Part shown: piece by piece, positions 28,366 to 38,370 of the stretch
Layout of the letters: every line of letters starts with the position of its first letter
Numbering within the stretch: the stretch's first letter is position 1
Source: Sinorhizobium glycinis
Lineage (GTDB): Bacteria; Pseudomonadota; Alphaproteobacteria; Rhizobiales; Rhizobiaceae
Reading direction: 5' to 3'
Length of the DNA: 64,000 bases
Assembly (NCBI RefSeq): GCF_001651865.1
Contig: NZ_LPUX01000047.1
Location: 1-64,000, forward strand
The notes under the pieces: model-generated
What the model was told of the DNA's origin: nothing
What the model saw: only the letters and a program-made list of their open reading frames with translations
Databases searched by the model: none
Translations under genes and position numbers: made by a program

Positions 28366-28575
28366 TCAGTCTGTTTTTTCGTCCGGCTGTTTCGGCTTGT
28401 AGAAGATCAGCAGAGCCGCTCCGGCATAGGCCGTCACGACGAGAAAGATCGTCGCCCACATCGTCTGGCCACCATAGAACTCGACAGCCGTCCATACCGC
28501 GCACAGCGCAACGATAAGCACGCGGATCCAGATGGGCCGATAAAAAGGGTGGTCCGGGTCGATGAATTTCATCAT
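28366..28575 (-). CDS. DUF3329-like small membrane protein
   Basis: 69 aa from ATG 28575 with GAGG seven bases upstream. Pattern MKFIDPDHPFYRPIWIRVLI then two membrane spans (about residues 14-31 and 36-57) and a charged tail. The N-terminal DPDHPFYRPLW-like motif is the family mark. Function unknown. Stands alone, convergent with the J-domain gene. Confidence 0.75.
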   Translation of the reverse strand: MMKFIDPDHPFYRPIWIRVLIVALCAVWTAVEFYGGQTMWATIFLVVTAYAGAALLIFYKPKQPDEKTD

Positions 28576-29000
28576 GACATTGCCTCTGCCGAAACTGCGT
28601 GCCTCCCGTCTATCGCATATTTCTTCAGATCGATACCGACTAAAGGACATAATATTTGGGCAGTTTCCGGGTATTGGGAGCGCTCCGACAAGACACGCAG
28701 TGCCGTCGACAAGGGTCGTCACCGGCTTGACGCCGGATCAATAAATGGAATAAACATTCCGAAAATACAGATGTTAGCCGTTTCGTTCCGATTTTTATCC
28801 GCAACTGCCGCAAGGCAGGATCCAGAATCGGGATTTGACGGCGGGAGAGCCAGGCGTGGGGCGCTGAAGGAGCGCCCATTATGCTCTCACGGATTCTGCT
28901 ACCCGCGGACGCAATCGTGCCCGCAACGCCTCTGCGCGATGAGCGTCAATATCATTGCGCACCCACCCGGTTTTCGAACCGGAATTCGAGAGAGACGAAG
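28576..29000. other. intergenic region upstream of idhA
   Basis: No supported gene in 425 bases. AT-rich around 28740-28800. A hairpin GGGCGCT/AGCGCCC lies at 28859-28877. The idhA frame is open back to 28881, but codons before ATG 29001 have no family similarity; AGAGACGAAG before 29001 gives the ribosome binding site. Confidence 0.4.
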
Positions 29001-29993
29001 ATGACAGTGAGATTTGGTCTTCTGGGCGCCGGACGCATCGGCAAGGTTCACGCGAAAGCCGTCAGCGGCAATCCGGACGCCGTCCTTGTCGCGGTTGCCG
29101 ATGCGTTTCCGGCCGCGGCGGAGGCGATCGCCAAGGCCTATGGCTGCGAGGTTCGCACAATCGAGGCGATCGAGGCGGCCTCCGACATCGACGCCGTCGT
29201 CATCTGCACGCCGACGGACACGCATGCCGACCTGATCGAGCGATTCGCCAGAGCCGGCAAGGCGATCTTCTGCGAAAAGCCGATCGATCTCGACGTCGAT
29301 CGCGTCAAGGCATGCATGAAGGTGGTCTCGGAAACCGGGGCGAAGCTGATGGTCGGCTTCAACCGCCGCTTCGACCCGCATTTCATGGCGGTGCGCAAGG
29401 CGATCGACGCGGGTGCGATCGGCGACGTCGAAATGGTGACGATCACCTCGCGCGATCCGGGCGCCCCGCCGGTCGACTATATCAAGCGGTCGGGCGGCAT
29501 CTTCCGCGATATGACCATCCACGATTTCGACATGGCGCGCTTCCTGCTCGGCGAGGAGCCGGTTTCGGTGACGGCGACGGCCGCCGTGCTGGTCGACAAG
29601 GCGATCGGCGAGGCCGGCGACTTTGACAGCGTCTCCGTCATCCTGCAGACCGCATCCGGCAAGCAGGCGATCATCTCCAATTCGCGCCGCGCCACCTATG
29701 GCTACGACCAGCGCATCGAGGTGCATGGCTCGAAGGGCGCCGTCGCGGCCGAGAACCAGCGCCCCGTCTCGATCGAAATCGCCACCGGCGAGGGCTACAC
29801 GCGCCCGCCGCTGCATGATTTCTTCATGACGCGCTACACCGAAGCCTATGCCAACGAGATCGAAAGCTTCATCGCTGCGATCGAAAAGGGTGCCGAAATC
29901 ACCCCCTCCGGCAGGGATGGCCTCGCGGCGCTCGCCCTTGCCGATGCGGCCGTCCGGTCGGTCGCGGAGAAGCGCCAGATCAGCCTCGCCTGA
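29001..29993 (+). CDS. idhA: myo-inositol 2-dehydrogenase
   Basis: 330 aa. Oxidises myo-inositol to 2-keto-myo-inositol with NAD. Rossmann start VRFGLLGAGRIGKVHAKAV, then the CEKPIDLD motif with catalytic Lys, GFNRRFDPHF, and the substrate-site MTIHDFDMARFLLGEE with Asp/His. The C-terminal ATYGYDQRIEVHGSKG is typical. It is very close to the rhizobial IdhA I remember, needed for inositol and rhizopine use. Stands alone; no iol operon in the window. Confidence 0.92.
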   Translation: MTVRFGLLGAGRIGKVHAKAVSGNPDAVLVAVADAFPAAAEAIAKAYGCEVRTIEAIEAASDIDAVVICTPTDTHADLIERFARAGKAIFCEKPIDLDVDRVKACMKVVSETGAKLMVGFNRRFDPHFMAVRKAIDAGAIGDVEMVTITSRDPGAPPVDYIKRSGGIFRDMTIHDFDMARFLLGEEPVSVTATAAVLVDKAIGEAGDFDSVSVILQTASGKQAIISNSRRATYGYDQRIEVHGSKGAVAAENQRPVSIEIATGEGYTRPPLHDFFMTRYTEAYANEIESFIAAIEKGAEITPSGRDGLAALALADAAVRSVAEKRQISLA

Positions 29994-30074
29994 CACTGGA
30001 GCGATCTTGAATGCCAAAGGCCGGGCGTCCCCCGGCCGCTACTGAAATGTAGAATACTTTCTGTAGCAAATGTC

Positions 30075-30114
30075 TGTCGCGAAACTCCAACTTTTGCGAG
30101 TGAGTTTCGCGACA
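30075..30114. repeat. palindrome downstream of the broken acetyltransferase
   Basis: TGTCGCGAAACTC (30075-30087) and its exact reverse complement (30102-30114), loop 14 bases. It shares the core TGTCGCRAAAC with a second palindrome at 30599-30636 on the other side of the acetyltransferase gene. Confidence 0.8.
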
Positions 30115-30130
30115 AGCCATCCTCGTGGGC

Positions 30131-30582
30131 CTACAGTGGCTTTCGGAAGAACACGACGCGCTGTGTCTCCTCAAATCCTAAAGCGGTATGGAGCGCATGG
30201 CTGGCTGAATTCTCAAGCAGCGCGTCAGAGCCAAACTCAACACACCCAAGCGACTTCCCCCAATCGGCAACGGCATCGCAAAGCAATCGTGCGATACCCT
30301 TTCGCCTGTCAACGGCCGGACATAAATCCCTTCGAGGAATAGAACGGGCGAGCTGCTGCATCCATTCACATAATCATGTCGCAAAGTGGCCTCAGCAAAA
30401 CCGACAGCTTCATTCACAGCATTTCGCGCGATGAACGCGACGGCTTCTCCACTTTCTGAAAGAAACGCCCGGCCCAACTCAGCTCGATGATCTTCAAGCG
30501 AGTGATGCGGCCATAGCGCAACGCGAAGCTGCGCCCATGGCTCAACATCTTTTATGGTCCCAATCTCAATAATCGATTCCAT
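30131..30582 (-). pseudogene. frameshifted GNAT acetyltransferase, AAC(6')-like
   Basis: Starts at ATG 30582 after an AAGGAGG site. First frame reads MESIIEIGTIKDVEPWAQLR to FLEGIYVRP; the rest (AVDRRKGIARLLCDAVADWG to RKPL, stop 30131) is in the -1 frame. Adding one base near 30316 (CCGTT to CCGGTT) restores a complete protein of about 150 aa. The joined sequence resembles aminoglycoside 6'-N-acetyltransferases (WPHHSLEDH, EGIYVRP, RKGIARLL, ALGFEETQRVVFFRK). Lower GC than its neighbours and flanked by matching palindromes, so probably acquired. Confidence 0.8.
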
Positions 30583-30598
30583 ATTGCGGTTCCCTCCT

Positions 30599-30636
30599 TG
30601 TCGCAAAACCCCAATTAAAGCGACAGTTTTGCGACA
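30599..30636. repeat. palindrome upstream of the broken acetyltransferase
   Basis: TGTCGCAAAAC (30599-30609) and exact reverse complement (30626-30636), loop 16 bases, immediately 5' of the acetyltransferase ribosome binding site. Related in sequence to the palindrome at 30075-30114. Confidence 0.8.
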
Positions 30637-30791
30637 GGCGAGTGCGCAGAATGCTTCACGAAGATATTTCCAGCAAGATAAACCGCCCCAAACACCCATG
30701 CCACAAGGGGGTTCGGCACCAGTATCGACTTGGATTCCACATTTCGGTTAGGGGCTGGGGCATTCCCGGCCTTTATTGTCTCTGAGTCAGG

Positions 30792-33146
30792 TTACGCGTC
30801 GGCATGTCGGAGCGCTGGGGCGTCCGACGACGGGTTCGCTCCGGCACTCGGCGCAACGCCCGGCCGGCCGGTCAGGAAGCCCTGAATCTGCCGGCACCCC
30901 TCCCCCATGATGATCTGCTTCTGCCGCTCCGTTTCGACACCCTCGGTGACGACCGGCAGGCTGAGACTGTGGCCAAGCGCGATGATCGCCCGGATGATCG
31001 CATGCGCCGCGGGGTCCCTGTCGAGCGCCGCCGTAAAGCTGCAGTCGATCTTCAGCTTGTCGAACGGGAAGGTCTGCAGGTTGGCGAGCGACGAATGGCC
31101 GGTGCCGAAATCGTCCATGACGATCCGCACGCCGAGCAGGCGCAGCCGCACGAGCGCCGCCAGCACATCCTCCCTGTTGTGCACCAGCGCGGCCTCTGTG
31201 AGCTCAAGTTCCAACCGCCGGGGCTCGAGGCCGGTGCGCCGCAGGATGGCGGCGATCTGATCGAAAAGACTCGGCACGAGGAACTGAACCGGCGATATGT
31301 TGACGGAAACGGGCAGCGGCTCCGCCCAGCGGACCGCTTCGGCGCAGGCCTGCTCCAGCACCCATTCGCCGATCTGGATGATCGAGCCGCTTTCCTCGGC
31401 GATCGGGATGAAGACGTTCGGTCCGATGAGCCCGCGCTCCGGATGTCTCCAGCGCAGCAGCGCCTCGTATCCGACCACCCGATCGTCGCGGACGTCGACG
31501 AGCGGCTGGTATTCGAGGAACAGTTGTCGCCGCAGGATCGCATGCCGGAGATCGCTCTCCATCTGCCGGCGCGAGCGCACCGCCTCATCCATTTCCGCAT
31601 CGAAAAAGCAGGCGATGCCCTTTCCCGACTGCTTGGCCCGGTAGAGCGCGGTATCGGCATTGTTGCAGAGCCGCTCGGCCGTCGTTCCGTCGCCGGGGTA
31701 GATGGCGACCCCCATGCTGACGCCGACCGCCATCGGATCGCGGTGGGTATCCATCTCCTCGGCAAAGAGCCGGAGGATGCGGTCCGACAATTGCCGCGCC
31801 GCCTCCGGCTGGGCGGCCCCGGTCTGCAGGATCGCGAATTCGTCGCCGCCGAGCCGCGCAACCGTTTCCGCCTCGCCCGCCGCGGCGCGGAGAAGATCGG
31901 CAACCTTGCGCAGGATCCGATCCCCTTCGCCATGGCCGAAGATATCGTTGACGGCCTTGAACCGATCGAGGTCGAGGCAGAAGATGGCGAGCTGTTCGTT
32001 CCTTGCGGCCGCGACCGTCAGCGCCTGGCTCATGCGTCTCTCGAAGGAACTGCGGTTGGAAAGGTCCGTCAGCGCATCATGATGAGCGAGGTGCTCGATG
32101 GTCCTCTCGGCCTCCTTGCGGGCGCTGAGGTCCCGCACGAAGATCACGTCACATTGCCGGCCGCGATATTCGATCGTCCGACAGACGTGCTCGACCGGCA
32201 CAAGCCGCCCGTCGGCGCAGATCAGTTCGACCTCCGCGGGCCCATTGTCGATCTGGCGCTCGCGTCCTGACGGTGGCGCGAAGAGTTCTTCGGGCCTTCT
32301 TCCGACAAGATCGGCCGCCTTCGCGCCGCAGAGGCTGACAAACCGCTCGTTCGCATCGATGATCCTGCCATTGCAAACGATCACCATTCCCTCCAGCGAG
32401 GCATTGGCGAGCCCCCGCAGGTCCGTCAGGTGCCGATCGATGAAGAGCGCGCCCATCGCCGTGAGGATAAGCGTCGTCGATGCGACGACGACGACGCCGG
32501 CAAGCCAGACGGGATCGAACGCATCCGCTGCCGCCACGCTCGGGTCCGGCACCAGGGTCACACCACTCATCGAGGTGAAGTGCAGCACGCAGATCGCCAG
32601 CACGAGGAGCAGTGTCGAAGCGACAAGCTTGCGCGCGCCGCCGAGGGCGTGGAAGGCATGGAGCGCAAAGGCGGCGATCAGCGGACCGAAGAGGACGGCG
32701 GCGAAGCTCATTTCGGGATCGAAGGCGATTCGCCCCTGCGTCTCGATGGCGCGCATACCCGTTACATGCATGGCGGCGATGCCGAGGCCGAGGAAAATTC
32801 CGGCACCGGGGAAAGCGTAGCGCGAGGTGCCGACGAGGGCGGTCGCAAAGGCGATCCAGGACGCGGTCACCGCAACGAATACGGAGAACAACGTGCCCGA
32901 AGCATCGTAGCCGATCGGCAGGCCGCCGTCATAGGCGAGCATCGCAATGAAATGCGTCGACCAGACGCCGACGCCGCAGGCAAAGGAGCAGGCGGCGGTC
33001 CAGAGGTGCCGCTGAAGGCCTTCGCTGCGCTCGGCGCGCTGCAAGAGCAGCATCGTCGCCGCGCAGCCGGCCAGACAGACGACCGCCGCCACCAGAACCA
33101 GCCGCCAGTCGTGACGATCGCTTATGCATTCGATAACTGAGAACAT
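30792..33146 (-). CDS. MHYT-PAS-GGDEF-EAL cyclic-di-GMP protein
   Basis: 784 aa. N-terminal MHYT sensor of about seven helices with three motif copies (WSTHFIAMLA, AAMHVTGMRA, LHFTSMSG), proposed to bind copper and sense diatomic gases. A PAS domain follows (about 255-355), then GGDEF (RLGGDEFAIL, intact) and EAL (YEALLRWRHPE, ELTEAAL, DDFGTGHSSL, TEGVET). Both catalytic signatures look intact, with minor EAL changes (GHSSL for GYSSL, KIDCSF for KIDRSF). So it could make or break c-di-GMP. Single gene between the acetyltransferase remnant and xylR. Confidence 0.92.
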   Translation of the reverse strand: MFSVIECISDRHDWRLVLVAAVVCLAGCAATMLLLQRAERSEGLQRHLWTAACSFACGVGVWSTHFIAMLAYDGGLPIGYDASGTLFSVFVAVTASWIAFATALVGTSRYAFPGAGIFLGLGIAAMHVTGMRAIETQGRIAFDPEMSFAAVLFGPLIAAFALHAFHALGGARKLVASTLLLVLAICVLHFTSMSGVTLVPDPSVAAADAFDPVWLAGVVVVASTTLILTAMGALFIDRHLTDLRGLANASLEGMVIVCNGRIIDANERFVSLCGAKAADLVGRRPEELFAPPSGRERQIDNGPAEVELICADGRLVPVEHVCRTIEYRGRQCDVIFVRDLSARKEAERTIEHLAHHDALTDLSNRSSFERRMSQALTVAAARNEQLAIFCLDLDRFKAVNDIFGHGEGDRILRKVADLLRAAAGEAETVARLGGDEFAILQTGAAQPEAARQLSDRILRLFAEEMDTHRDPMAVGVSMGVAIYPGDGTTAERLCNNADTALYRAKQSGKGIACFFDAEMDEAVRSRRQMESDLRHAILRRQLFLEYQPLVDVRDDRVVGYEALLRWRHPERGLIGPNVFIPIAEESGSIIQIGEWVLEQACAEAVRWAEPLPVSVNISPVQFLVPSLFDQIAAILRRTGLEPRRLELELTEAALVHNREDVLAALVRLRLLGVRIVMDDFGTGHSSLANLQTFPFDKLKIDCSFTAALDRDPAAHAIIRAIIALGHSLSLPVVTEGVETERQKQIIMGEGCRQIQGFLTGRPGVAPSAGANPSSDAPALRHADA

Positions 33147-33267
33147 GGCTGTCTCCCGTCCCGGAAACAGCTTCGCAAGGAGACGCTAAATAACCGTAAA
33201 TTGTACTAGTATGACAATTCGCCTCTGAAATGTTCGCTGCCGAGCCGTTCGGGTGGTGGGGTCTAGA

Positions 33268-34479
33268 TTAGGGATGCCCGGCTGCAGTGATATCGCTGTC
33301 GACGGCGCTCAGGGCCCGGTTGAGATGGCCGTCGAAGACGAGGCGCTGCTCGTCGCCGACGACGGTGATCTCCGGCAGGCCTTCGAGACGCACCTGCAGC
33401 GATTGCGCAAGCCCCTCCTCCACCCCCTTCTGGAGCAGATCGAAATACCGCGTCCCCTGACCCGTGACGTAGATCGGCATCGGCTCGTAGAGACTGAGCA
33501 TGCGCGAAATGCCGTTGCCGAGCGCGATGCCGGCCTGGCGGAAAGCGTAGCCAGGCATGCGCTGTCCCTGCCGCGCGCCGGCGGCGATCTTGTCCATTTC
33601 GGAGAGCGGCACGAACTTCGCCGGGATTGTGTCGGACGGCACCTCGAAGGCGGCGCGCAGGATGCCGTAGAAACCGGCCGCAGCCTCGATGCAGCCATAG
33701 GAGCCGCAGCGACAGAGGCCGGCGGACGAGGCGTGCAGCATATGCCCGAAATTCGGCGCGAAAACGTCGAGTTCTCCCGAGCGGCCCCTTCGGGCAAGAC
33801 CGAGACCGATGCTGTGGCCGAGCGAGATGGCCGCCAGCCCCCTGAAGCCGTCGTCCTTTTCTTCCGCCTTGGCAGCCAGCGCCTGGGCGACGAGCAATGT
33901 CTCGTTGCTGAGCATCACCCGGGCGCGCCAGTCCTCACCGAGCAGTCTCGCGAAATCGAGCTCCTCGCTGCCGAAGACCGGTGACCAGAGGAGCCTCGCG
34001 CCATCGCCCGCCACCAGGCCCTTGCTGCTGACGGAAACGGCAAGCACCCGGTCTCTTTCGATGCGCGAGCGCTGCAGCAGACGCTCGAGCGCCGCCACGA
34101 AAACCTCTCCGAAAGCCGCCGTGCCGCCGGCGTCCTGGCTGCGCGCCTCCTCGAAGCGGTCGAGCAGCACGCCGCCATAATCGGCCAGCGAATACTGAAC
34201 GGTGTCGGAGGAGATGCGCACGACGATCACGTAGCCGCAGTCCCGCCGCGGCGCAAAGAGAACGCGCGGGCGCCCCCTGCCGCCCTGAACATGCTGCTCG
34301 GTCCTGGCGATCGTCCCCGACCGCTCCAGTTCCGCCGTGATGACGGAGATGGTCGCCGAGGCCAGACCGGTCTGCTCGGCGATTTCCGTGTGGGAGAGCG
34401 ACCCCTTTCGCCGCAGCGCCGAAAGCACCAGCGCACTGTTTTGCTGACGCACGACTTCGGTGCTCGATTTAGTCAGCAT
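33268..34479 (-). CDS. xylR: ROK-family repressor, XylR-like
   Basis: 403 aa. N-terminal winged helix (RRKGSLSHTEIAEQTGLASA, about residues 23-65) and a ROK domain with the zinc motif GHML...CRCGSYGCIEA (about 265-288). Divergent from xylF with a 21-base operator-like palindrome between them. Likely binds xylose or a related sugar and releases the importer operon. Start ATG 34479. Sugar specificity is inferred from the neighbouring XylF. Confidence 0.85.
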   Translation of the reverse strand: MLTKSSTEVVRQQNSALVLSALRRKGSLSHTEIAEQTGLASATISVITAELERSGTIARTEQHVQGGRGRPRVLFAPRRDCGYVIVVRISSDTVQYSLADYGGVLLDRFEEARSQDAGGTAAFGEVFVAALERLLQRSRIERDRVLAVSVSSKGLVAGDGARLLWSPVFGSEELDFARLLGEDWRARVMLSNETLLVAQALAAKAEEKDDGFRGLAAISLGHSIGLGLARRGRSGELDVFAPNFGHMLHASSAGLCRCGSYGCIEAAAGFYGILRAAFEVPSDTIPAKFVPLSEMDKIAAGARQGQRMPGYAFRQAGIALGNGISRMLSLYEPMPIYVTGQGTRYFDLLQKGVEEGLAQSLQVRLEGLPEITVVGDEQRLVFDGHLNRALSAVDSDITAAGHP

Positions 34480-34565
34480 TCCATGTCCCTGGCATTGGCG
34501 GATGGCGGATCACATGCCCTCTCAAAGCATCTGCGGATTGGCGAAACAAGAGCTTACCGGCCTTG

Positions 34566-34615
34566 TTGACAGCCTTCTAAAACTCTGACATTTATTTTCT
34601 CGACTGTCGAGAAAA
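34566..34615 (+). promoter_or_regulatory. xylF promoter with repressor operator
   Basis: TTGACA at 34566-34571, spacer 17, CATTTA at 34589-34594. The palindrome TTTTCTCGAC-T-GTCGAGAAAA (34595-34615, 10-bp exact arms) begins directly after the -10 and covers the expected start site. This is the classic place for a repressor; the divergent ROK protein is the obvious candidate. Confidence 0.75.
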
Positions 34616-34720
34616 AAGCCCCGGAGAAGCGGCGGCGATGTTTGCGGCAGCAGTTCACCGGCTCGTCGGGGATGCGTGCGGGAGGTTCGTACGCGCGGCG
34701 CTGCCATTTGGGAGGATAGA

Positions 34721-35761
34721 ATGAAGTCCATTTTGAAGCTGATGGCAGGAGCTGCCATCATCGCGTCCATGCATTCGGCAGCGGTCGCCAAAGACCTCGT
34801 CGTCGGCGTTTCCTGGTCGAACTTCCAGGAAGAACGCTGGAAGACCGACGAGGCCGCCATCAAGGCCGCGCTTGAAGCCTCCGGCGACAAATACATCTCC
34901 GCCGACGCGCAGTCCTCTGCCGCCAAGCAGCTCACCGACATCGAATCGCTGATCGCCCAGGGCGCCAACGCGCTGATCGTGCTTGCGCAGGACTCCGACG
35001 CGATCGCTCCGGCGATCGAAAAGGCGACCGCCGAGGGCATTCCGGTCGTCGGCTACGACCGCCTGATCGAAAACCCGGCCGCCTTCTACATCACCTTCGA
35101 CAACAAGGAAGTGGGTCGCATGCAGGCCCGCGAAGTGTTCAAGGCGAAGCCGGAAGGCAACTTCGTCTTCATCAAGGGCTCCTCCTCCGATCCGAACGCC
35201 GACTTCCTCTTCGCCGGCCAGATGGAAGTGCTGAAGGAAGCCGTCGACGCCGGCAAGGTCAAGAATGTCGGCGAAGCCTATACGGACGGCTGGAAGCCGG
35301 AAAACGCCCAGAAGAACATGGAGCAGTTCCTGACTGCCAACGACAACAAGGTCGATGCGGTCGTCGCCTCCAACGACGGCACGGCCGGCGGCGCGATTGC
35401 GGCGCTTTCGGCGCAGGGCCTTGCCGGCTCCGTTCCGGTCTCGGGTCAGGACGGCGACCACGCGGCGCTCAACCGCGTGGCGCTCGGCACGCAGACGGTC
35501 TCCGTCTGGAAGGACGCCCGCGAGCTCGGCAAGAAGGCCGCGGAAATTGCCGCCACCCTCGCCGGCGGCAAGACGATGGACGAGATCGAAGGCGTCCAGA
35601 CCTTCAATGGCGGCCCGAAGGGCGTCGCCATGAAATCCGTCTTCCTGGCGCCGATGGCGATCACCAAGGACAATCTGAACGTCGTCATCGACGCCGGCTG
35701 GATTTCCAAGGATGCAGCCTGCCAGGGCGTGGCTGCCGGCTCCGTCGCCGCCTGCAAGTGA
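34721..35761 (+). CDS. xylF: D-xylose-binding periplasmic protein
   Basis: 346 aa from ATG 34721 with GGGAGGAT upstream. Signal peptide about 23 residues (cut near AAVAKDLV). Strongly like Escherichia coli Xyl[75 protein letters not shown] and [19 protein letters not shown]. Binds xylose for XylH/XylG. Followed by a 12-bp hairpin before xylH. Confidence 0.92.
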   Translation: MKSILKLMAGAAIIASMHSAAVAKDLVVGVSWSNFQEERWKTDEAAIKAALEASGDKYISADAQSSAAKQLTDIESLIAQGANALIVLAQDSDAIAPAIEKATAEGIPVVGYDRLIENPAAFYITFDNKEVGRMQAREVFKAKPEGNFVFIKGSSSDPNADFLFAGQMEVLKEAVDAGKVKNVGEAYTDGWKPENAQKNMEQFLTANDNKVDAVVASNDGTAGGAIAALSAQGLAGSVPVSGQDGDHAALNRVALGTQTVSVWKDARELGKKAAEIAATLAGGKTMDEIEGVQTFNGGPKGVAMKSVFLAPMAITKDNLNVVIDAGWISKDAACQGVAAGSVAACK

Positions 35762-35786
35762 CGGACGGGCTTTTGCATTGACCTCG

Positions 35787-35815
35787 AACGCCGCAACGTC
35801 ACCCGTTGCGGCGTT
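35787..35815 (+). promoter_or_regulatory. intercistronic hairpin between xylF and xylH
   Basis: AACGCCGCAACG (35787-35798) pairs exactly with CGTTGCGGCGTT (35804-35815), five-base loop, 25 bases after the xylF stop; only TTGCA follows. Same layout as the chvE-gguA hairpin, so probably it raises binding protein over permease. Confidence 0.75.
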
Positions 35816-35912
35816 TGCATGAGGTCGGAACGGTTCCTCGCGCGGGTGGTATGATTGCGGCGACGCCTCGTGAGCGACCGGTAACACGTAAAATCAGTGG
35901 GGGACGGCGGCC

Positions 35913-37226
35913 ATGGCCGATACGACACATACCGCACATTTCAATCGCGCCCGCAGCGCGGAAGAGAGCCCGGTGAAGCGCTTCTTCCGCGCCACCGAGA
36001 TCGACACGCGCCTGCTCGGCATGGTCGGCGCGATGCTGATCATCTGGATCGGCTTCCATCTGTTGTCCGGCGGGCTGTTCCTGACGGCGCGCAACCTCTG
36101 GAACCTGTCGGTGCAGACCGCCTCGGTCGCCGTCATGGCGACCGGCATGGTGCTGGTCATCGTCACGCGCAACATCGACCTGTCGGTCGGCTCGATCCTC
36201 GGCTTCGTCGGCATGATCATGGGCGTGCTGCAGGCGGAACTGCTGCCGCAGCTCCTCGGCTTCAACCACCCCGCCACCTGGATCGTCACGCTCCTTGCGG
36301 GCCTCTTGCTCGGCGCCGGCATCGGCGCGCTGCACGGCATAATCATCGCCTTCCTGAACGTGCCGTCTTTCATTGTCACGCTCGGCGGACTGCTCGTCTG
36401 GCGCGGCGCCACCTGGTTCGTCACGAGCGGCCGCACCGTCGCCCCGATGGATTCGACCTTCCGCCTGATGGGCGGCGGCACGGAAGGGTCGATCGGCGCG
36501 ACGGCGAGCTGGATCGTCGGCCTCATCGCCTGCGTCGCGATCGTCGCCAGCATCATCCACTCGCGCAAGCAGCGCAAACGCTTCGGCTTTCCGCGCCGCC
36601 CGATCTGGGCCGAATATTTCCTGTCGGCGGTCGGCTGCGCCCTCGTGCTCGGCGCCGTGGCGATCGCCAACTACTATCCCTGGCCCACCAATATCGCCCG
36701 CAAATATGCCGAGGCGAACGGGATCGCCTGGCCGGAGGGAGGCCTCTTCATCGCCCATGGCATCGCCATTCCCGTGCTGATCGCCATCCTGATCGGCATC
36801 GTCATGACTTTCATCGCCACGCGCCTGCGCTTCGGCCGCTACGTCTTCGCGCTCGGCGGCAATCCGGAAGCGGCCGAGCTTGCCGGCATCAAGACCCGCT
36901 GGGTCACCGTCCGGATCTTCGCGCTGATGGGCATGCTCTGCGCCGTTGCCGCGGCGATCTCGACGGCCCGCCTCAATGCCGCCACCAATGCGCAGGGCGA
37001 GCTTGACGAGCTCTATACGATCGCCGCGGCCGTCATCGGCGGCACCTCGCTTGCCGGCGGCACCGGCACCATCGCCGGGGCCATGCTCGGCGCGCTCGTC
37101 ATGCAATCGCTGCAGTCGGGCATGGTGCTGCTCGGCATCGACAGCCCGCTGCAGCGGATCGTCGTCGGCATGGTGCTCGTCACCGCCGTCTGGCTCGACA
37201 CCGTCTACCGCGCCCGCGCCAAGTAA
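35913..37226 (+). CDS. xylH: xylose ABC transporter permease
   Basis: 437 aa, longer than Escherichia coli XylH by about 45 residues, in part from a 25-residue charged N-terminus. About ten to twelve helices; signatures ITRNIDLSVG-like (VTRNIDLSVGSILGFVG), NVPSFIVTLGGLLVWRGA, FALGGNPEAAELAGIK and IGGTSLAGGTGTIAGAM. Inner-membrane channel for XylF-bound sugar. Ends 15 bp before xylG. Confidence 0.9.
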   Translation: MADTTHTAHFNRARSAEESPVKRFFRATEIDTRLLGMVGAMLIIWIGFHLLSGGLFLTARNLWNLSVQTASVAVMATGMVLVIVTRNIDLSVGSILGFVGMIMGVLQAELLPQLLGFNHPATWIVTLLAGLLLGAGIGALHGIIIAFLNVPSFIVTLGGLLVWRGATWFVTSGRTVAPMDSTFRLMGGGTEGSIGATASWIVGLIACVAIVASIIHSRKQRKRFGFPRRPIWAEYFLSAVGCALVLGAVAIANYYPWPTNIARKYAEANGIAWPEGGLFIAHGIAIPVLIAILIGIVMTFIATRLRFGRYVFALGGNPEAAELAGIKTRWVTVRIFALMGMLCAVAAAISTARLNAATNAQGELDELYTIAAAVIGGTSLAGGTGTIAGAMLGALVMQSLQSGMVLLGIDSPLQRIVVGMVLVTAVWLDTVYRARAK

Positions 37227-37241
37227 TCAGGAGTTCGAACA

Positions 37242-38027
<786 letters not shown>

Positions 38028-38106
38028 GGCGCGGCCAGATCGACAAGGGCCTGAAGCGCCCCCCGAACATCGCTGCAGTCCTGGTCGACCAATCCGCCCA
38101 AGCCTG

Positions 38107-38135
38107 AATGCCGCATCCCCGGATGCGGCATTTTT
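38107..38135 (+). terminator. intrinsic terminator after xylG
   Basis: AATGCCGCATCC (38107-38118), CC loop, GGATGCGGCATT (38121-38132) then TTT: a 12-bp GC-rich stem followed by a run of five T counting the stem end. Ends the xylFHG transcript. Confidence 0.88.
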
Positions 38136-38293
38136 CTTGGGCCGCGCCGCACCATGAGCGATGCGCCGCGACCACAGCCCGCATTGGAAAGCGAGATTCC
38201 CCCCCAATCTCCTGCAATTGACCATTGAAGCGGCACGCAAGCTGGGCTAAGAACCGCTCACAGCCTGCTTCGGCGGCCCTGCCGCCAACGGAT

Positions 38294-38370
38294 GCACCCG
38301 TAGCTCAGCTGGATAGAGTGTTGGATTCCGATTCCAAAGGTCACAGGTTCGAATCCTGTCGGGTGCGCCA
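38294..38370 (+). tRNA. tRNA-Arg (anticodon CCG)
   Basis: 77 bases with encoded CCA. Acceptor GCACCCG (38294-38300) pairs with CGGGTGC (38360-38366); D arm GCTC/GAGT-type; anticodon stem TTGGA/TCCAA with loop TTCCGAT, giving CCG; T arm ACAGG TTCGAAT CCTGT. Reads CGG arginine codons. The next 1.6 kb look foreign, so it may be an integration site, but no repeated tRNA 3' end was found. Confidence 0.97.

Noticed and set aside
30075-30636. Integron attC sites around the acetyltransferase
   Set aside because: The palindromes lack GTTRRRY/RYYYAAC core sites and there is no integrase.
35799-37106. 435-codon minus-strand frame opposite xylH
   Set aside because: Asp/Arg/Gly-rich antisense shadow; xylH has clear permease motifs.
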